NCBI RefSeq assembly: GCF_020782115.1
Contig: NZ_JAJGMW010000019.1
Coordinates: forward strand, 1 to 64,000
Reading direction: 5' to 3'
DNA from: Leeuwenhoekiella parthenopeia
GTDB taxonomy: Bacteria; Bacteroidota; Bacteroidia; Flavobacteriales; Flavobacteriaceae
DNA length: 64,000 bases
The notes below the pieces were generated by a model, which saw nothing but the letters and a program-made list of their open reading frames with translations, searched no databases and was not told the origin of the DNA. Positions 20,101-29,600 of this stretch are shown piece by piece; positions within the stretch are counted from its first letter, which is position 1, and each line of letters opens with the position of its first letter. A program made the translations under genes and the position numbers.

Positions 20101-20235
20101 TATCATAAATGGTTTGCCTTCAACCAGCAATTGCATACCCCCTGCATTCTTATCAACCATGACTCGCTGAGTCTGACTGATTAATGCGGAACTGTACAAA
20201 ACAATAGCCAGCGCAAGTAGTTTTTTGTAAATCAT
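17107..20235 (-). CDS. Clan GH-A glycoside hydrolase fused to a predicted outer-membrane beta-barrel
   Basis: 1042 residues with a signal peptide (MIYKKLLALAIVLYSSALISQ). Residues about 25-395 form a clan GH-A-type TIM barrel: a GNENN motif with the probable acid/base E169 after strand 4, and FTEFGS with the probable nucleophile E270 after strand 7. Similar active-site motifs occur in GH2, GH5 and relatives; I cannot name the family. Residues about 430-1042 have no enzyme motif but show many short alternating, aromatic-rich strands (DLRGFYRTGHYHWGYEGDFFG, SFKINDWGPFDYHRDFNLTF) and end in a beta-strand (EWEIRTYIHINIGN), as in outer-membrane porin-like barrels. It probably displays a glucan-active hydrolase on the outer membrane. 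It sits in the PUL 230 bp after GH16 and 4 bp before the Ig-like lipoprotein. Confidence 0.75.
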   Translation of the reverse strand: MIYKKLLALAIVLYSSALISQTQRVMVDKNAGGMQLLVEGKPFMINGMNWDYFPIGTNFSYSLWNQPDDIIKAALDSEMGLLKNMGVNVVRQYTGIQPRWITYIYDNYGIYTMLNHSFGRYGLTLNGEWVANTEYSNPLTRELLLKEVTEMTAKYKNTRGLLMFLLGNENNYGLFWDGAETEDIPFEDRKSTIRAEAMYKLFNDAAVAMKAIDTDHPVAMCNGDLLFLEIIKQECKDVDIFGTNVYRGMSFGDAFTRVRDELNMPIMFTEFGSDAFNAIENQEDQEAQAKYLKSNWEEIYANASGMGKAGNSIGGFTFQFSDGWWKYGQTENLSVHDNNASWSNGGYAFDFRDGENNMNEEWFGICAKGPTNERGLYDLYPRAAYYVLKEAHSLNPYSGGMTAESISTAFKDIEIMDAVLRARGDKAALGVELNSKARLSNLRAEFTTFNTGGSLITTPRDADPDAMMYPDELGFDHMQSYYVGVEGNPTANMRAEVNFNIVGNVAENPIDEIFYENRARARRFLSPDGTVDVTDVNRVQVYSAEYEWNAEYFDLRGFYRTGHYHWGYEGDFFGLYPEANYGPNLDIYNGEILGFEVDGKKALKDFKVAFGPQLWWGANPAVFLKYYKQFKNVDVAAIYHEDIDDYGTTVSSIAIPQPKTRRVTLQGKTTLGKFGFEAGAIWAGQPLNGREFQVVRGDNPDNYIVYTDKVNSMDNWGGKAKITFSSGPLNWYAQGSAMGLVARSGFDQTQTFTGWRLKDVGGGNITNFLSGFTYLTGNWTLAPNFLWQKPLVEAIPNDAPAPARLRNIQDDPFSVRENRETVAGEFLLTYDPTPGTWMYAWDNDEMEDAKFAFNAGFVYWHLPTTMDAAIGFLGNRTSFAFPNSVPAEDLWEFNTRIVSKAAPNLGLIANMYLGNAQARGSDPRLIERVGGDIRVIYNKFKFIHSFKINDWGPFDYHRDFNLTFPVQLMLDVSTTLGKPSWFILPNTRIGVRGTWRSLNEFSNRYAPLQGEEFATQPTISPVGFPDGNEWEIRTYIHINIGN

Positions 20236-20465
20236 AAATACGTAATATTAGCCCTGTTATCTTCTTAAATTTAATCTTTTAAATGGTGTTATTTCCTTTA
20301 TTTCAGCGGTTTAAGCCGTTTTTTAAAGCCCTTAAACCCGTTAATTGATCAAAACATCGTGCAAACGTTGTAGCCAGTGCGTTTCTTTTAAATGTTAAAA
20401 TTTATCCCGCGCTCTATTTACGGTTTTTCTGGCCGTTTTCAAGGCCCATTTAGGCTCTGTGAGCC
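20236..20465. other. 230-bp spacer inside the PUL
   Basis: This is the longest gap between PUL enzyme genes. It contains no gene and no clear terminator or TAnnTTTG box. It could hold an internal promoter for the distal five genes. Confidence 0.3.
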
Positions 20466-21251
20466 CTATTCCAGCTCATAAACCCGCACATAATCAATAC
20501 TGAATTCCTGTGGGAAAATCGTATCGTCAACCTCCGGTCCGCCGAAGTTTCCGCCGATGGCCAAATTCAGAATAAAATAGAAGGGCTGGTCAAAAGGCCA
20601 AACGGCTTCGGTTTTATCTTCGGGATTAAAGGTGTACACCAACTGATCGTCTACAAAAAAGTCTATTTTCTCAGGTGACCATTCTGCTGCATACACGTGA
20701 TAGGCATCTTCAATACCCGGAAATTGGGTCTTTTTGGTATTAATGGTATTGCCGTGGCTATCCGGCGTATGCAAGGAAGTGAAAATCTCCCCGGGTTCAC
20801 GACCTACATACTCCAAAATATCGATCTCGCCACAAGCCGGCCAGCCCACTTCGCTGATGTTTGCCCCCAGCATCCAGAAGGCAGGCCACAGGCCGTGACC
20901 TACAGGTAATTTGGCACGGGTTTCCATACGACCATATTGAAACTCGTGCTTGTCTTTGGTGGTAATTCGGGTAGAAGTATAGGTATCACCATCTTTCTTT
21001 GCGGTGATGATTAGCTTCCCGTCTTCCAGCCGGTGGTTCTCTTTGGTATAAATCTGCCGCTCGTTATTACCCCAGCCACACAGATTGGGACAACCATCGC
21101 CCAATTCGTAATTCCAGGATGCCTCATCCAGGCTTTGTCCGTCAAATTCTTCGGCCCAAACCAGTTTTTGATTTTGGGCATTGCCGCTGTACGCTATAAG
21201 CAAGACTAGCAATGCGGTTAATTTTAGTGTTTTCATAGTATTTTTCATCAA
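20466..21251 (-). CDS. GH16 endo-beta-1,3-glucanase (laminarinase), short secreted form
   Basis: 261 residues. The signal peptide is best read from Met6 (ATG at 21236, MKTLKLTALLVLLIAYSGNAQ); the first ATG is at 21251. It is a single GH16 domain with GEIDILEY, nucleophile E142, helper D144 and acid/base E147. The WGNNERQIYTKEN segment and WPAFWMLG strand are laminarinase-like. An extra Cys pair (CPNLC, about 54-58) is present near the N-terminus. It has no lipobox, so it is probably periplasmic or released. It most likely cuts beta-1,3-glucan chains or imported oligomers. It follows the PKD-GH16 gene by about 100 bp. Confidence 0.93.
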   Translation of the reverse strand: MMKNTMKTLKLTALLVLLIAYSGNAQNQKLVWAEEFDGQSLDEASWNYELGDGCPNLCGWGNNERQIYTKENHRLEDGKLIITAKKDGDTYTSTRITTKDKHEFQYGRMETRAKLPVGHGLWPAFWMLGANISEVGWPACGEIDILEYVGREPGEIFTSLHTPDSHGNTINTKKTQFPGIEDAYHVYAAEWSPEKIDFFVDDQLVYTFNPEDKTEAVWPFDQPFYFILNLAIGGNFGGPEVDDTIFPQEFSIDYVRVYELE

Positions 21252-21350
21252 TAAAAAAACGCTCCTCAGCAGATAAAAACCGTTTGGGGAGCGTTTTCTA
21301 TTTTTCGTTTAATTCACAACAAGAGAATCAGTTACGATTCTGTATTTTTA

Positions 21351-23018
21351 TCAGTCACGCTGATAGACGCGTACATAATCTACTTCCATACTGGACTGCT
21401 GGAAACCGGGATCAACGTCACCTCCAAAGTTTCCGCCCATAGCTACATTGAGGATCATAAAAAAGTCCTTATCAAATGGCTTGCTCGCATCATTCTGAAA
21501 AATGTGGTAGAGCTCGTCATCTACGTAAAAACGAATCTGGGTCTCGGTCCATTCGGTTGCATACACGTGAAACTCGGTTGAAGCAGTAGGCACGGTTGTG
21601 CTTTCACTTACGCCATTTGCTCCAAAATTTTCCGGGAAGTGCAGGGTTGAGAAGACGGTATTCTGCTCACGGCCTACGTGCTCCATAATATCGATTTCTC
21701 CGGCTGCAGGCCAGGCATTGGTCTGGTAGTCTGCACCCAGCATCCAGATTGCAGGCCATGTACCTACGCCGGTAGGCAATTTGGCTCTCACCTCTACTCT
21801 ACCAAAGGTAAACTCCTGTAAACCTTCAGACTTAATACGCGCCGAAGTGAACGGCTGCCCGTTGAACTCTTCACGTTTAGCAGTGATTTTAAGCATTCCG
21901 TCTTCAACAATCACGTTTTCCGGACGGTCTGTATAATATTGAACTTCGTTATTACCCCAGCCGGCCTGACCTACGCCAATATCATAAGTCCAGTTTGCTG
22001 AACTTGGAGCACCGTTAGTATCAAATTCGTCTGACCAAAGCAGCGTTGGAAACTCATCTTCTTCGGCAACCGGACCTGTACTTTGAACAGGTTTAGTAGA
22101 CGTAAAAATCTGATACCAGGCTAAGAAATCATCATTGCCCTGAATGGCACGGGTAACCATACGATTTTCGGTAATTGAGAGAATTTCATATCGGGTGGTC
22201 CCAATATAATAGCCCATAAAACCACCGTCGTTAAAGGTCATCACCGTTCCGCGCTTGCGCTCCGGAGCAACAACCGATTCTGAAGGTCCTAAAGTAACGG
22301 TCTGTGTACCACCTGAAGTCGTATCAAACTCATAACACTGGTCGTCTGGCGAAGTACCGCCTGCTACGCTGGCATAACTTCTGTTAAAGAAGGTAGCACC
22401 ATTATTGTCGTACAGGTAATTTAGATTTTCACCATTTGTGGTGCTGAAAATGAATTCGTCATCGTACGCACAGCTTGCGGCATCAAAGTTCAGCGCGAAA
22501 GGATCGGTAAACGAGAAGAATGCCCAAAAGTAGTTTTGGCTTAGATCATCGTTGTTTGGCCCTACACCCAAATGGTTAGGCACATCTGCCGCCCAGTACC
22601 AGGTTTTGGTGGAAGGACTTCCGCTCGCGGGATTATATCCCGTTAACAGCTCAATCGCATCAAGATCAGAAAAATCACTTTCTACCTCAACTACGATGAG
22701 TTGCGAAGTACTTACCCCTGCCTGCCCGTATGCAATAACAGTTACGGTGTAGGTATTTAAACCGGTTTTGGTAAAACGTTTGGTATACACCCCGCTTGGC
22801 GCAACGTCTGAAGATCCGTCAGGAAATATAAAGCGATACGTAATTGCATGATCTGCAGTTGCGGTAAAGGTTACATTACCCGACCCGTCTGTCGTAATAT
22901 CTGTAGACACGGTAAGATTTTGAGGTACAGCGACTGACTCAAGAGTCGCGTCGTCGTCCTGACAACTAAATGTCAGAAACAAACTCATTACCGTAACTAG
23001 TTTTAAAATAGTTTTCAT
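21351..23018 (-). CDS. PKD-GH16 laminarinase lipoprotein with extra middle domain
   Basis: 555 residues. The lipoprotein signal ends TFSC (Cys19). Residues about 30-112 form a PKD/Ig-like domain. Residues about 113-315 form a separate domain (AIELLTGYNP... WYWAADVPNHLGVG... FLAWYQIFTS) resembling the module found ahead of GH16 in other Bacteroidota PULs. Residues 325-555 are GH16 with GEIDIMEH, nucleophile E441, helper D443 and acid/base E446. It is expected to be the surface endo-glucanase that makes the first cuts. It begins 10 bp after the triple-module binding protein, so the two are co-expressed and probably cooperate on the cell surface. Confidence 0.92.
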   Translation of the reverse strand: MKTILKLVTVMSLFLTFSCQDDDATLESVAVPQNLTVSTDITTDGSGNVTFTATADHAITYRFIFPDGSSDVAPSGVYTKRFTKTGLNTYTVTVIAYGQAGVSTSQLIVVEVESDFSDLDAIELLTGYNPASGSPSTKTWYWAADVPNHLGVGPNNDDLSQNYFWAFFSFTDPFALNFDAASCAYDDEFIFSTTNGENLNYLYDNNGATFFNRSYASVAGGTSPDDQCYEFDTTSGGTQTVTLGPSESVVAPERKRGTVMTFNDGGFMGYYIGTTRYEILSITENRMVTRAIQGNDDFLAWYQIFTSTKPVQSTGPVAEEDEFPTLLWSDEFDTNGAPSSANWTYDIGVGQAGWGNNEVQYYTDRPENVIVEDGMLKITAKREEFNGQPFTSARIKSEGLQEFTFGRVEVRAKLPTGVGTWPAIWMLGADYQTNAWPAAGEIDIMEHVGREQNTVFSTLHFPENFGANGVSESTTVPTASTEFHVYATEWTETQIRFYVDDELYHIFQNDASKPFDKDFFMILNVAMGGNFGGDVDPGFQQSSMEVDYVRVYQRD

Positions 23019-23028
23019 AGATTATTTT

Positions 23029-25161
23029 TTATTGCTGAACAATATCATCAAGATAGAAGGTACCTGCTGTAGTACCCGGACCGTCAATAAACAATACTAA
23101 CGTGCCGTACTGACCTGTAGGAACAAATGGTTCACCTACTCCCTGACTGCCATCTATATAACTTTTAACAGCTTCTGTGGCAAAATTAAAGGTCATCGTT
23201 TCCCATCCGGTTCCACCGTGGGTTTTAGAAATTTCGTTTTGACGTTCGCCATTCACGCCACCTTCAAATTTCAGCAATACAGGAACCGATACGTTAGACC
23301 ATACTTTCATCGTAATGGTTTTATTAGAACCACTGAAATCTACCGGCTGCGATAAATTGTAAGCACCACCTTCCCAGTTTCTGCCCGAGTTGGTCAATGC
23401 TCCCACGTTTGAAGCGCTGGTGTTTGCACCAGACTGATCAGGATTTGCCACTACCTCAAAGCTCGAACCGTTAAAAGTTCCCATTGCGTAATAGAAGGCC
23501 TTATTGTCAAAATTTATAGGAAGCCTTGGTGCCGGATTCTTCTGGATATCATCAATGTAGAACGTACCAGCAGTAGTACCGGGACCATCAACAAACAACA
23601 CCAGTGTATTATACTGACCTGTTGGTACAAATGGCTCACCTACTCCCTGACTGCCGTCAATGAAGCTCTTTGTTGCTTCGGTAGCGAAATCAAAGGTTAA
23701 AAGCTCCCATCCCGAACCGGTATGTGCTTTTGAAATTTCATTTTGACGTTCCCCATTTACACCACCTTCAAACTTAAGCAGTACAGGTACCGATACGTTA
23801 GACCATACTTTAATCTGAATGGTTTTGTTTTCTCCACTGAAGTCTACCGGCTCAGAAAGGTTGTACGCAACACCTTCCCAGTTGCGACCGCTATTAGTGA
23901 TTGCCCCAACTTTTGACGCTCTGGTATTCGCTCCGCTTTGATCGGGGTTTGTAACCACTTCAAAAGAAGTCCCATTGAAGGTTCCCATAGTATAATCAAA
24001 GGCCGCCTGATCGTAGGTAACAGGAAGTTTAGGAGCTGCAAGGCCGGTTTGCTCGATATCATCAATGTAGAAGGTTCCGGCCAGGGTACCGGGGCCATCT
24101 ACAAAAATAGTCATTGCTGTGTATTGGCCCGTAGGCACAAAAGGCTGCCCTCCGGTATCACTTTGATCGATATAGCTGGTATTTGCTTCTGTAGCAAAAT
24201 TAAAGCTTAGCTCTTCCCATCCGGTACCACCGTGTGCTTTAGAAATCTCATTCTGGCGTTCTCCATTTACACCACCTTCAAATTTCAGCAGAACTGATGT
24301 AGGTTTATCTGACCAAAACTTCATCGTAATAGTTTTATCTGCACCGCTAAAGTCTACCGGAGTTCCCAGGTTGAACGTACCTCCTTCGAACTGTGCTCCA
24401 CTATTTTTAATAGCGCCAACATTAGAATCTGAAGTGTTTGCCCCAGACTGATCTGGATTTGCAACCACTTCAAAGATTACTCCGTTAAAGGTTACGAATT
24501 CGTAGTTTACATCAGGATTGTCAAACGTAATAGGCATTACGATGGGGTCAACTGCACCCGCAACCAGAATAGATTTGGTAAGTTCTACAGTTTCAACCGA
24601 AGCTGCACGTGCAACTACTCTAATATCGTAGGTTCCGGGTTCGGCATACTCATAAACCGCAGACTCACCGGGCATAATCGTAACCGGCTCCTCCTCATCT
24701 CCAAGACCAAAATACACGTCAAATTGTGCTGCATTGGTAGCTTCAGGCGTTACGGTAAGCTTAAGACCACTTACCGAAGTGGTAAAGGCCAAATTTTCGG
24801 GAGCTGTAAATGATATAATCAGGTTTTGATTGTATTCACTGGTAAGCCCGGTAGCTCCTGTCGCCACGATTCGTACCAGATACTCACCTTCCGTATAGGT
24901 AAAGTTTACAGACTCACCGGCATTGATGGTTATTGCACTGTCCCCTTCAATCCCCGAATACACCGTAAAGGTTGAAGCCCCTTCACCCACCGGCGTAATT
25001 GTCACAAGACCCGAATCATCCTGAGTTACGACAAAATTGGCTTTCAGATTTTGGGGTGCCGAAATATCTTCAAAGGCGTAATTGGTGATGATATCTTCCT
25101 CACAGGCGGTAAACGCGGTCACTGCCGTAAGAACTAACACTAAGAGTTTAAAAATTTTCAT
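23029..25161 (-). CDS. Surface glycan-binding lipoprotein with three tandem repeated modules
   Basis: 710 residues, lipobox FTAC (Cys20). Two PKD/Ig-like domains (about 32-118 and 119-202) are followed by three highly similar modules of about 163 residues (about 209-371, 379-541, 547-710). Each has the same landmarks: FNG..FEVV.NPDQSGANT, LLKFEGGVNGERQNEIS, FVPTGQY and a GTFY-DDI end. The position right after SusD is where SusE/SusF-like surface glycan-binding proteins sit, and no catalytic residues are recognised, so binding of beta-glucan is the likely role. Related single modules occur in the protein at 12066-14828. It lies 18 bp after susD and 10 bp before GH16. Confidence 0.85.
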   Translation of the reverse strand: MKIFKLLVLVLTAVTAFTACEEDIITNYAFEDISAPQNLKANFVVTQDDSGLVTITPVGEGASTFTVYSGIEGDSAITINAGESVNFTYTEGEYLVRIVATGATGLTSEYNQNLIISFTAPENLAFTTSVSGLKLTVTPEATNAAQFDVYFGLGDEEEPVTIMPGESAVYEYAEPGTYDIRVVARAASVETVELTKSILVAGAVDPIVMPITFDNPDVNYEFVTFNGVIFEVVANPDQSGANTSDSNVGAIKNSGAQFEGGTFNLGTPVDFSGADKTITMKFWSDKPTSVLLKFEGGVNGERQNEISKAHGGTGWEELSFNFATEANTSYIDQSDTGGQPFVPTGQYTAMTIFVDGPGTLAGTFYIDDIEQTGLAAPKLPVTYDQAAFDYTMGTFNGTSFEVVTNPDQSGANTRASKVGAITNSGRNWEGVAYNLSEPVDFSGENKTIQIKVWSNVSVPVLLKFEGGVNGERQNEISKAHTGSGWELLTFDFATEATKSFIDGSQGVGEPFVPTGQYNTLVLFVDGPGTTAGTFYIDDIQKNPAPRLPINFDNKAFYYAMGTFNGSSFEVVANPDQSGANTSASNVGALTNSGRNWEGGAYNLSQPVDFSGSNKTITMKVWSNVSVPVLLKFEGGVNGERQNEISKTHGGTGWETMTFNFATEAVKSYIDGSQGVGEPFVPTGQYGTLVLFIDGPGTTAGTFYLDDIVQQ
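23032..24537 (-). repeat. Three tandem copies of a binding-module coding unit, about 490 bp each
   Basis: Copies lie at about 24537-24049, 24027-23539 and 23523-23032. At DNA level the copies differ mostly at third codon positions while the protein is strongly conserved, which points to an older duplication under protein-level selection rather than a very recent event. Confidence 0.8.
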
Positions 25162-25179
25162 CGTATTCTGGTGTATTAA

Positions 25180-26652
25180 TTAGTATCCTTGATTTTGTTC
25201 CCATCGGTTTCCGGCCAGTTCGATTTCGATTGACGGGATGGGGAATAATTCGTTTTTATTGGGTGTAAAGCCGGGTATCTCATCTGCCGCGCGACCGGTA
25301 CGAACGAGGTCGAAGAAACGGTGTCCTTCGCCTACCAGCTCCAGTCTGCGCTCTGCATAAATAAACTCGGTGAGTGCTGCGCCGGTTGCCACGATATCGT
25401 GGTCCAGATCTCCAAAAGCCCTGCGTCTTACGCGGTTAAGGTACTCCTGTGCCAAAACATCGTTAGGATTGGTCTTACGGTTGTGCGCTTCTGCAGCCAT
25501 AAGCAATACATCAGCAAAACGAATAGACCGGTAATTATTGGGATTGGTAAGGTTAGCATCTCCCAGGTTGGCATCGCCTTTACGCGGTAAGTATTTACGG
25601 TTGAAATAACCCGTATGCTCATAACCTTCGTTATAGGTTGCGCCGGTGCGTGCTGCAAAGGCTTCAATATCTAAAATCGCATTGTCCTGACGGCTGTCTC
25701 CCGGTTCAAAAGCATTGTAAGCTTCGGCTACCGGCACGTTAAAGCTGAAACCGCTGTCAAATTCAGGACCTGAATAATTACGTATTCCGTTAAAACCAAC
25801 GGCTACGTTACCTTCACTACATTGTAAACATCCAAAACCGGCTCCTTCCTTATCGGTGTACTGTACTTCAAACACAGACTCCACGCTGTTTTCACCTTCC
25901 TGAAGAAATAAAATAGAATAATCATCAAGCAAATCATAAGGACCTGCGATTACCTGATCAAGCGCGTTTGCAGCTTCAGTAAATTTATCCTGATACAGGT
26001 AGGCTTTGCCCAAAAGCGCGCGAGCAGCACCACTGGTAACGCGACCTTCCTGAGCCTGAGTGGCCGGCAGGTTTTCGGCAGCAAAAATCAAATCCAGCTC
26101 AATCTGTGCATAGACTTCTGGAGCCGGAGTACGATCTACATTAAACTGATCTCCAAACAACAAACGCTGATCTACGGCAAGCGGCACATCACCAAACCAT
26201 TTTACCAATTCAAAATAGTAATAGGCTCTTAAAAAACGGGCCTGGGCAATGATTTCATTTTTACCGTCAAAATCAATTTTATCCTGAAACTCCAGAATGT
26301 AGTTCGCCCGGTTTACGCCGCTAAACATCCAGCCCCAGATATCACGCAATTGCTGATTAACCGGAGTATGGGTCATATTATCAATCTCCTGTATTCCGGG
26401 AGTATCGGTAGCGCTTTCTCCACCGGCAAGGGTGTTGTCGGAAGCAATTTCTCCTACCAGAACATTCAGATACGTGGCCTGTAATAAATCATAGGCACCC
26501 ACCAGGGCAAGTTCGTAATCCTCCGGGGTATTAAAGTAGTCCTCAGAATTTTCATTATTAGGCGCTACATCAATAAAGTCTTCCCCGCAAGATGTAAAAA
26601 GCAACAGGGCAGAAAGGCCTAAAATTTGAAAGTATGTTATATATTTTTTCAT
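25180..26652 (-). CDS. susD: SusD/RagB-family glycan-binding lipoprotein
   Basis: About 490 residues from the ATG at 26652, chosen because the lipoprotein signal (MKKYITYFQILGLSALLLFT, then SC) starts there; a longer frame from 26766 would overlap susC. Family landmarks are the NSEDYFNTPEDYELALVGAYDLLQ N-terminus, helical TPR-like stretches (ARFLRAYYYFELVKWFGDVPL, ARALLGKAYLYQDKF) and the C-terminal RRLELVGEGHRFFDLVRTG segment with a final NRWEQNQGY. It forms the lid of the SusCD outer-membrane importer and captures oligosaccharides. It starts 10 bp after susC ends. Context indicates beta-1,3-glucan oligomers as cargo. Confidence 0.97.
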   Translation of the reverse strand: MKKYITYFQILGLSALLLFTSCGEDFIDVAPNNENSEDYFNTPEDYELALVGAYDLLQATYLNVLVGEIASDNTLAGGESATDTPGIQEIDNMTHTPVNQQLRDIWGWMFSGVNRANYILEFQDKIDFDGKNEIIAQARFLRAYYYFELVKWFGDVPLAVDQRLLFGDQFNVDRTPAPEVYAQIELDLIFAAENLPATQAQEGRVTSGAARALLGKAYLYQDKFTEAANALDQVIAGPYDLLDDYSILFLQEGENSVESVFEVQYTDKEGAGFGCLQCSEGNVAVGFNGIRNYSGPEFDSGFSFNVPVAEAYNAFEPGDSRQDNAILDIEAFAARTGATYNEGYEHTGYFNRKYLPRKGDANLGDANLTNPNNYRSIRFADVLLMAAEAHNRKTNPNDVLAQEYLNRVRRRAFGDLDHDIVATGAALTEFIYAERRLELVGEGHRFFDLVRTGRAADEIPGFTPNKNELFPIPSIEIELAGNRWEQNQGY

Positions 26653-26662
26653 CGCTCTTCGT

Positions 26663-29600
26663 TTAAAATTTGAAGTTAAGTCCGGCTGTATAAATGCGCG
26701 GTACCGGGTAGAATCCCTGGTCAATACCGCCTCCAATAGGAGCTCCTGAAGATGCAGAAGGATCAAAGCCCTGGTATTTGGTTAGGGTAAAGGCATTAGC
26801 CACAGCCACGTAAAAACGCAGTTTACTAATTCCCAACTGCTCAATAACGTCATTGCCCAGACTATATCCCACCTGAACGTTCTGAAGTCTCAGGTACGAA
26901 CCATCTTCCACATAAAAATCAGAAAACAGCAAATTTGAGTTAGGCCCAATAGTCACCCGGGGATAGGTATCTGTAGAACCGGCACCAATCCATCGGTTTA
27001 AAACATAGTTGGTCTTGTTGGTCAGGTTTTGATTACGGTCGTAAGCCCGTACAATGTCATTACCAATTGATGCATAGGCATAAGCGGTAAAGTCAAAGTT
27101 TTTATAATTAAACCCGATGTTCAAGCCCATCGTCACATCAGGAATAGGATCGCCAATATTGACACGATCATCACCGTCTATCACTCCGTCACCATTTTGA
27201 TCTACATAACGTAAATCTCCCGGCACTGCATTTGCCTGCGTGGCGTGCGCATCAACCTCAGCCTGGGTTTGGAAAATACCGTTGGTTTGTAACCCGTAGA
27301 AATAACCTATTGGGAAACCGGCTTCCATACGTGCCGGAGCTTCCTGACCAAAACCAAATGAACCGCCTGGTATGAATCCACTTTGATTTCCTACCTGAAG
27401 CACTTCGTTTTTAAGGGTTGTAAAGTTGTATCCAATGTTGAAATCGGCATCATCGCTGATGATCTGGTTGTAGTTGATTGAAAATTCAAAACCTCTGTTC
27501 TCAACACTACCGGCATTTACAATAGGCGGAGAAGATCCCGGAGCCGTAACCCCTAGCAATCCTGAAACCTGAGGCACCAGTAATAAGTCTTCAGTACGCT
27601 TATTAAAGTAATCTGCGGTTATTCTTATGGCAGAACTAAACAATTCCAGGTCAACACCTATATCGTAGGTTTTTTGTCGCTCCCATTTAATTTCAGGGTT
27701 TGATAGTTGTCCAGGTGCAACGCCAAAGACCAATTCGTCGTCAAAAACATAGGTGCCTTCTCCATTGAGGGTTGAAACAAACCCAAAGGCTCCAATGCGG
27801 TCATTACCCAGCAAACCGTAACTACCTCTTAATTTGGCGAAATTTATAAATTCACTATCAAAGAAATCTTCATCACTTAATACCCAACCCCCTGATAAGG
27901 CATAGAAATACCCAAATTTATTTTCAGGTCCAAAATTTGAAGAACCATCTCGTCTCAGCAAAGCAGAGAACAAGTATTTTTCTTTAAAGTTGTATTGCAA
28001 GCGCGTAAAATAGGATAATAAACGCTGGTCAAATTCATTGGGGCCACCACTCACCGTACGTGCATCAATAACTTCCTCTGCACCAACAAGGCTTGCTTCT
28101 GCAAAGGTATTACCCGGTACACCGCGGCCGGTGAAGTTGTAAAACTCTCCGCTGGTTCTAAAGGCCGACATACCCAAAAGAGCTGTGATGTTGTGATCAT
28201 CGGCGATGGTATTGGTATAAGTCAACAGGTTATCCCAGGTATAATCCCTGAAGAAACTATCGTTTACGAAGTACTCGTTACGTCCCAGGTTATTAAACAC
28301 TTTACCATCACCATAATTTAATCCGGATGGGTTAAAAGCACGATTACGAACTTCCGAATAGTTGAACTGATAGTTCGATTCGATTTTGAAATTGTCTAAG
28401 AATCCATAGGACAAACCCACAGTACCGGTAATTTTATCAACCTGAGTACCGTTGAAGGTATTGGCAATTTGCGCAACGGGATTGATTACCTCATTTCCTA
28501 AACCGGTAGCTAAGGTAAAATCGCCGTTAGCATCCCGCACCGGTCTGGTAGGATCCATATTAACTGCGTTGAAGAGTACTGATCCTAATGTGTTTTCAAG
28601 CAGCGTGCTTCGGTTAGAATTGGTGTAAATACCCGAAGCTTTAAATTTCAAGTTATCGGTAATATCGAGATTATAGCTTCCGCGACCGGTAAATCGCTCA
28701 AAGTTTGCTGCACCGCCTCCTACTATACCGTCCTGATCGAGATAACCCAAACCAATAGAATACGTAGAATTTTCGCCCCCGGCATAAATAGTAGCGTTTA
28801 CATCAGATAAAAAGGCTTTTCTAAAAACCTCATCCTGCCAGTCTGTACCCATACCCAGATTTCTAAGATTGGGGAATGGTGGCGCCTGATTGCCGGCAAC
28901 AAAGGCTTCATTAATAATAGCTCCGTATTCGGTAGCATTTAAAACAGGTAATTTACGTGTGGTTTCCTGAACACCTACATACGAATCTACATTTACTCTT
29001 AAGTCTGTGTTCTTACGTCCTGTTTTAGTAGTGATTAAAATAACACCGTTGGCAGCACGAACTCCATAAATACCGGCAGTTGCGTCCTTTAGAACATTTA
29101 TACTTTCAATATCATTAGGGTTGAGTACACTTAAGTCTTCAATTACCGCTCCATCAACCAAAATAAGAGGACGGTTGTCTCCATTGGTTGAAATACCTCT
29201 AATGTTAATGGTTGAAGCACTACCGGGAGAACCTGAGGTCGAACTGATGTTAACCCCCGCAACGCGCCCTTGTAGCGCCTGTTCTATGCGTACCGGGTTT
29301 TGCTCTTCGATAGTTTCAGAACCTACCACAGCAACGGCTCCGGTAACCTCTTTACGGGTTTGTGTACCGTAACCAATTACCACTACCTCTTCTAAGGCAC
29401 TGGCATCTTCTACCAGTTGAACGGTGATGGGATTGGTACTCGTAACAGTTACTTCCTTGGGTTGAAAACCCAGATACGAAAAAACCAGGGTACCTGATTG
29501 CAGAACTGAGAGGCTAAATTCACCGTCAAAATTTGTACTGGTCCCTCTTGAAGTTCCTTTTACAATGACATTAACCCCGGGAAGTGGCATTCCCGTCATA

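Noticed and set aside
26653-26766. Longer N-terminus for SusD
   Set aside because: It would overlap the susC coding end by about 100 bp and bury the lipoprotein signal that begins at 26652.
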